From positions 1 to 8,984 of the forward strand of contig JAGDAE010000249.1 of the NCBI GenBank assembly GCA_017959645.1: DNA of 8,984 nucleotides, read 5' to 3'. The notes under the pieces were generated by a model. That model did no database searches. It was given only the letters and a program-made list of their open reading frames with translations, and was not told the DNA's origin. Each line of letters opens with the position of its first letter. Positions within the stretch are counted from its first letter, which is position 1. Of this stretch, positions 7,031 to 8,984 are shown piece after piece. A program made the position numbers and the translations under genes. The stretch comes from Kiritimatiellia bacterium (lineage in GTDB: Bacteria; Verrucomicrobiota; Kiritimatiellia; RFP12; UBA1067).

Positions 7031-7046
7031 CTGCCGCAATTGGCAG
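7031..7046 (-). promoter_or_regulatory. Hairpin joining the tRNA-Glu 3' end to the AsmA-like start
   Basis: The minus strand reads CTGCC-AATTGC-GGCAG, a perfect 5-bp stem with a 6-nt loop. The 5' arm consists of the last acceptor bases, discriminator and first two bases of the CCA end of tRNA-Glu. The 3' arm ends 1 nt before the AsmA-like ATG, so it covers the position expected for ribosome binding. The structure could form only in the unprocessed transcript. Function is inference. Confidence 0.45.
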
Positions 7047-7115
7047 CCCCTAGCGGAGTCGGACCGCTCTTACCTGGATGAGAACCAGATGTCCTAGCCG
7101 ATAGACGAAGGGGCC
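7041..7115 (-). tRNA. tRNA-Glu(CUC), slightly atypical
   Basis: The 75-nt gene includes an encoded CCA. The acceptor is GGCCCCT/AGGGGCT with discriminator G73. The D arm is GTC-TATCGGCTAG-GAC, and the anticodon stem TCTGG/CCAGG encloses loop TTCTCAT, giving anticodon CUC. The T arm is AGCGG-TCCGACT-CCGCT. Two points are unusual: the T loop has C at position 55 instead of the nearly universal U (pseudouridine), and the first acceptor pair is G1-U72. The anticodon stem also starts with a U-G pair. It follows tRNA-Leu(CAG) after 6 nt. Confidence 0.93.
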
Positions 7116-7121
7116 GTTTTT

Positions 7122-7206
7122 TGGTGCACCCGGTGGGATTTGAACCCACACACCTTGCGGCACCAGAACCTGAATCTGGCGTGTATGCCAATTTCACCAC
7201 GGGTGC
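7122..7206 (-). tRNA. tRNA-Leu(CAG)
   Basis: An 85-nt class II tRNA with encoded CCA. The acceptor is GCACCCG/CGGGTGC with discriminator A. The D stem is GTG/CAC, and the anticodon stem CCAGA/TCTGG encloses loop TTCAGGT, giving anticodon CAG. The long variable arm is TGCCGCAAGGTGT and the T arm is GTGGG-TTCAAAT-CCCAC. It is the first gene of its transcription unit: the predicted start lies about 5 nt upstream of its mature 5' end. Confidence 0.97.
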
Positions 7207-7217
7207 TACGGGGGGAC

Positions 7218-7247
7218 AGTATATCAAATCCGCGCCTCGCGTGTCAA
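7218..7247 (-). promoter_or_regulatory. Sigma-70-type promoter for the tRNA-Leu/tRNA-Glu unit and downstream genes
   Basis: On the minus strand a perfect -35 TTGACA (7242-7247) is followed by an 18-bp spacer and -10 TATACT (7218-7223), with TG one base before the -10 (extended -10). Transcription should start near 7211. No other promoter of comparable quality is visible before the rsmA, hexokinase, SurA-like, folE and B6 kinase genes, so this one may serve the whole unit. No convincing terminator separates it from the fucosidase gene 34 nt upstream. Confidence 0.88.
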
Positions 7248-7280
7248 CCCCCCCTCATGCAAGTTTTTTGCCCAGCCGAA

Positions 7281-8984
7281 TCATCTCCTTTCGGCGATCT
7301 TCAGGCAGAACGGCAGTCTGGAGCGCGCATACGCCGCCGGAATCGCCACCGTTGCGCCGGACCCGGCGCGCGACCACTCCAGCTCCCCGCTCTCGCCGAC
7401 CACGGTCACGGCCACGTTTTCGGGAATCTCGCACTCCAGCGTCACCCTGTCCGCCGCGTTCTTGACGATCGCGTAGCGCGACCTGCCGTCTTTCGACGCG
7501 GTGTAGTCGACGTCTTCGGTGCTGAACGGCGCGAGAATCCGCGTCGCGTAGATCGCCTCGCCCCAACGGCCGAGCCATTCGCCGATCGATCTCAGGCGTT
7601 CTTCCTGTATCTTGGGCAGCGCGCCCTGTCCGTCGAGATTGACGAGCAGCAGCAGATTGCCGCCGCGCGCGACGATGTCGGCGAAGTGGATCACGAACTC
7701 GCGGTCGGTCATGACCATCGAAGGGTCTGACTCCTCCATCCAATGGTTGCCGTAGCACTTGGAGATTCCCGAGCACGATTCCCACGGATGCCACGCTTCC
7801 GGGGTTATGTCCGCCGAAGTGTCCCCCCATTCGTCGGTGAAGAAATCCCCGCGCACCGTCCTGCAGCCGATGCAGGTCGCCCCCCTGCGCTTGAGCGCGT
7901 TCTCCTCGGCCGGGTCGAGCCGCCCGTAGCGGTCGTTGACGCAAACCTCCTTGCGCCCCTCGGCGAGATTGTAGAAATAGGCGGCGATGTCGTACGAGCC
8001 GTTCTCGGTCGCGCGGTTGGTCCAGTCGGCGTCGAACCACAGCAGGTCCGGATCGTACTTCTCGACGAACTCGGTCATCTGCGGCACGATGTAGTCGCGC
8101 ACGAAGTCCCTTACCGCGATCTTGCCCGACGCGACGTATTCCATCTCCGGCCCGTAGTCGACGGTGTCGTACCCTCCCCAGAGCATCGTCTTGAGCGTTC
8201 CGTCCTCGGCGAGAAGCGGATACTCCCATTCCGTCGCCTGCGAATTGTAGCAGCCGAACTTCAGGTTTTCGGCGCGGCAGGCGTCGGCGATCTCCTTCGC
8301 GAAATCGCGGTGCGCCCCCTGGTCGACGCTGTCGCGGAAGGTGTAGGAGCAGTCCCAGAGGCAGAATCCGGAATGGTGCTTCAGGAAAGGCACGACGTAC
8401 TTCGCTCCGCACTCGCGGAAAAGCCGGACGAGCTTCGGCGCGTCGAAATCGCGTCCCCTGAAAAGATCTATGAAGTGGTCGCGCTTGAAGTCCTCGCCCC
8501 AGTTCTTCTTGTGGTATTCCCAGCAGCCGAAAATCTGGTCGTCGGGGTCGTATGGCACGAATCCGCGCTGCTCGTACCAGTCGGGATACAGCCGCTCGCC
8601 CTTCTTGTACGGCGCATATGACGCGATCGACCACAGCCCCCAGTCCACGAAAATGCCGAACTTCGCGTCGACGAACCAGTCCGGACACTTGTGCGAATCG
8701 ATCGAATATCCGCTCGCGCGGTACTTGCCCGAGCGGTTGACGGCGTCGACCTTCTCCATCTGTTTCGCCGCCCGTTCCATCGTCGCCTCCGAGCTTTCGG
8801 CGGCTATGGTGTGCAGGTCTTTCGGATATATGGCGCCCTTCCAGTCCGCCGGCCGGCGATACCGCTCCGGCGCTAGCGGAACCGCTGGCCCGGCCAGCGC
8901 CGACAGAATCGACTCCGCGACCGCGTCAGCGAGCTTCTCCGCGCCCTCCGCCGTCGGATGCACCCTGTCAGCGGAAATCAGCGA
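7281..8984 (-). CDS. GH29 alpha-L-fucosidase fused to an SGNH-hydrolase-like N-terminal tail (runs off the right edge)
   Basis: GH29 enzymes release alpha-L-fucose from glycans by a retaining mechanism. The visible 567 residues carry FVDAKFGIFVDWGLWSIASYAP at about 104-125, AKYVVPFLKHHSGFCLWD at 194-211, LLWFDADW at 314-321 with Asp318 as the expected nucleophile, and PWESCSGIS at 400-408. GGNLLLLVNLDGQG (441-454), IGEWLGRWGEAIYATR (467-482) and a C-terminal beta domain follow. The acid/base glutamate cannot be fixed; Glu385 and Glu402 are candidates. The frame is open to the window edge, and residues 5-28 (ADRVHPTAEGAEKLADAVAE) match the C-terminal Asp-x-x-His motif and closing helix of SGNH/GDSL esterases. 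The GTG at 8963 falls inside this motif, so I reject it as the start. A linker of about 60 residues separates the parts. The usual His in the FGxFxHWG motif is Asp114 here. Any signal peptide would lie beyond the window. Confidence 0.88.
   Translation of the reverse strand, partial: SLISADRVHPTAEGAEKLADAVAESILSALAGPAVPLAPERYRRPADWKGAIYPKDLHTIAAESSEATMERAAKQMEKVDAVNRSGKYRASGYSIDSHKCPDWFVDAKFGIFVDWGLWSIASYAPYKKGERLYPDWYEQRGFVPYDPDDQIFGCWEYHKKNWGEDFKRDHFIDLFRGRDFDAPKLVRLFRECGAKYVVPFLKHHSGFCLWDCSYTFRDSVDQGAHRDFAKEIADACRAENLKFGCYNSQATEWEYPLLAEDGTLKTMLWGGYDTVDYGPEMEYVASGKIAVRDFVRDYIVPQMTEFVEKYDPDLLWFDADWTNRATENGSYDIAAYFYNLAEGRKEVCVNDRYGRLDPAEENALKRRGATCIGCRTVRGDFFTDEWGDTSADITPEAWHPWESCSGISKCYGNHWMEESDPSMVMTDREFVIHFADIVARGGNLLLLVNLDGQGALPKIQEERLRSIGEWLGRWGEAIYATRILAPFSTEDVDYTASKDGRSRYAIVKNAADRVTLECEIPENVAVTVVGESGELEWSRAGSGATVAIPAAYARSRLPFCLKIAERR

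Noticed and set aside
5164..7053. A 629-codon open frame on the plus strand
   Set aside because: It is antisense to the AsmA-like gene, is very rich in Arg, Val and Leu, shows no recognisable domain, and covers the end of tRNA-Glu. Long antisense frames are common in GC-rich coding DNA.
7030..7227. N-terminal extension of the AsmA-like protein
   Set aside because: These 66 codons are tRNA-Leu and tRNA-Glu read through. The membrane anchor begins right after the ATG at 7029.
7255..7284. Tiny frame MIRLGKKLA after the fucosidase stop
   Set aside because: It has only nine codons, and its AGGAG runs directly into the ATG with no spacing. There is no evidence that it is translated.
7255..8688. 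Alternative 477-codon minus-strand frame within the fucosidase gene
   Set aside because: It is extremely Arg-rich and has no domain features, while the overlapping frame carries all GH29 motifs.
8961..8963. GTG as the start codon of the fucosidase
   Set aside because: It falls inside the Asp-x-x-His motif of an SGNH-like domain, and the frame is open further upstream, so the gene most likely begins outside the window.
1..8984. A mobile element, CRISPR array, defence island or prophage near the three tRNA genes
   Set aside because: No integrase, transposase, direct tRNA-end repeats, spaced repeats or phage genes are visible. The tRNAs look like operon heads and not attachment sites.

Overview
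The window is GC-rich and every gene I can support reads on the minus strand. In transcription order (high to low coordinate) it holds: the 3' part of a glycoside hydrolase family 29 (GH29) alpha-L-fucosidase gene whose visible N-terminus looks like the tail of an SGNH/GDSL esterase; tRNA-Leu(CAG) and tRNA-Glu(CUC); an AsmA-like envelope protein; rsmA (16S rRNA dimethyltransferase); a eukaryote-type hexokinase; a SurA-like periplasmic chaperone; folE (GTP cyclohydrolase I); a pyridoxal/pyridoxamine kinase; tRNA-Leu(UAA); and the 5' part of rpoN (sigma-54).

The AsmA-like and SurA-like proteins point to a Gram-negative, double-membraned cell. A hexokinase of the yeast/animal fold, a GH29 fucosidase of glycan-degrader type, sigma-54, the high GC and the poor Shine-Dalgarno sequences fit the PVC group (Kiritimatiellota, Lentisphaerota or Verrucomicrobiota). 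This placement is inference from gene families, not from a marker phylogeny.

The most striking layout feature is that both transcription units start with tRNAs. A consensus-like sigma-70 promoter (TTGACA, 18-bp spacer, TATACT, extended -10) sits just upstream of tRNA-Leu(CAG). Six protein genes follow tRNA-Glu with gaps or overlaps of at most about 26 nt, so one promoter could drive two tRNAs plus the AsmA-like protein, rsmA, hexokinase, the SurA-like protein, folE and the vitamin B6 kinase. A second, extended -10 promoter precedes tRNA-Leu(UAA), and rpoN begins only 8 nt after that tRNA. The protein genes right behind the tRNAs begin 11 and 8 nt after the mature tRNA 3' ends, so tRNA processing would leave almost leaderless mRNAs.

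The six-gene unit mixes envelope biogenesis (AsmA-like, SurA-like), ribosome maturation (RsmA), sugar phosphorylation (hexokinase) and cofactor metabolism (FolE, B6 kinase), and reads as a housekeeping operon. I see no insertion sequence, CRISPR array, phage gene or defence system. The odd features are the tRNA-mRNA junctions, a hairpin joining the tRNA-Glu 3' end to the AsmA-like start, an unusual tRNA-Glu, the esterase-fucosidase fusion with a changed active-site motif, and a parvulin domain lacking its usual histidines. There is no gene-free stretch over 300 bases.
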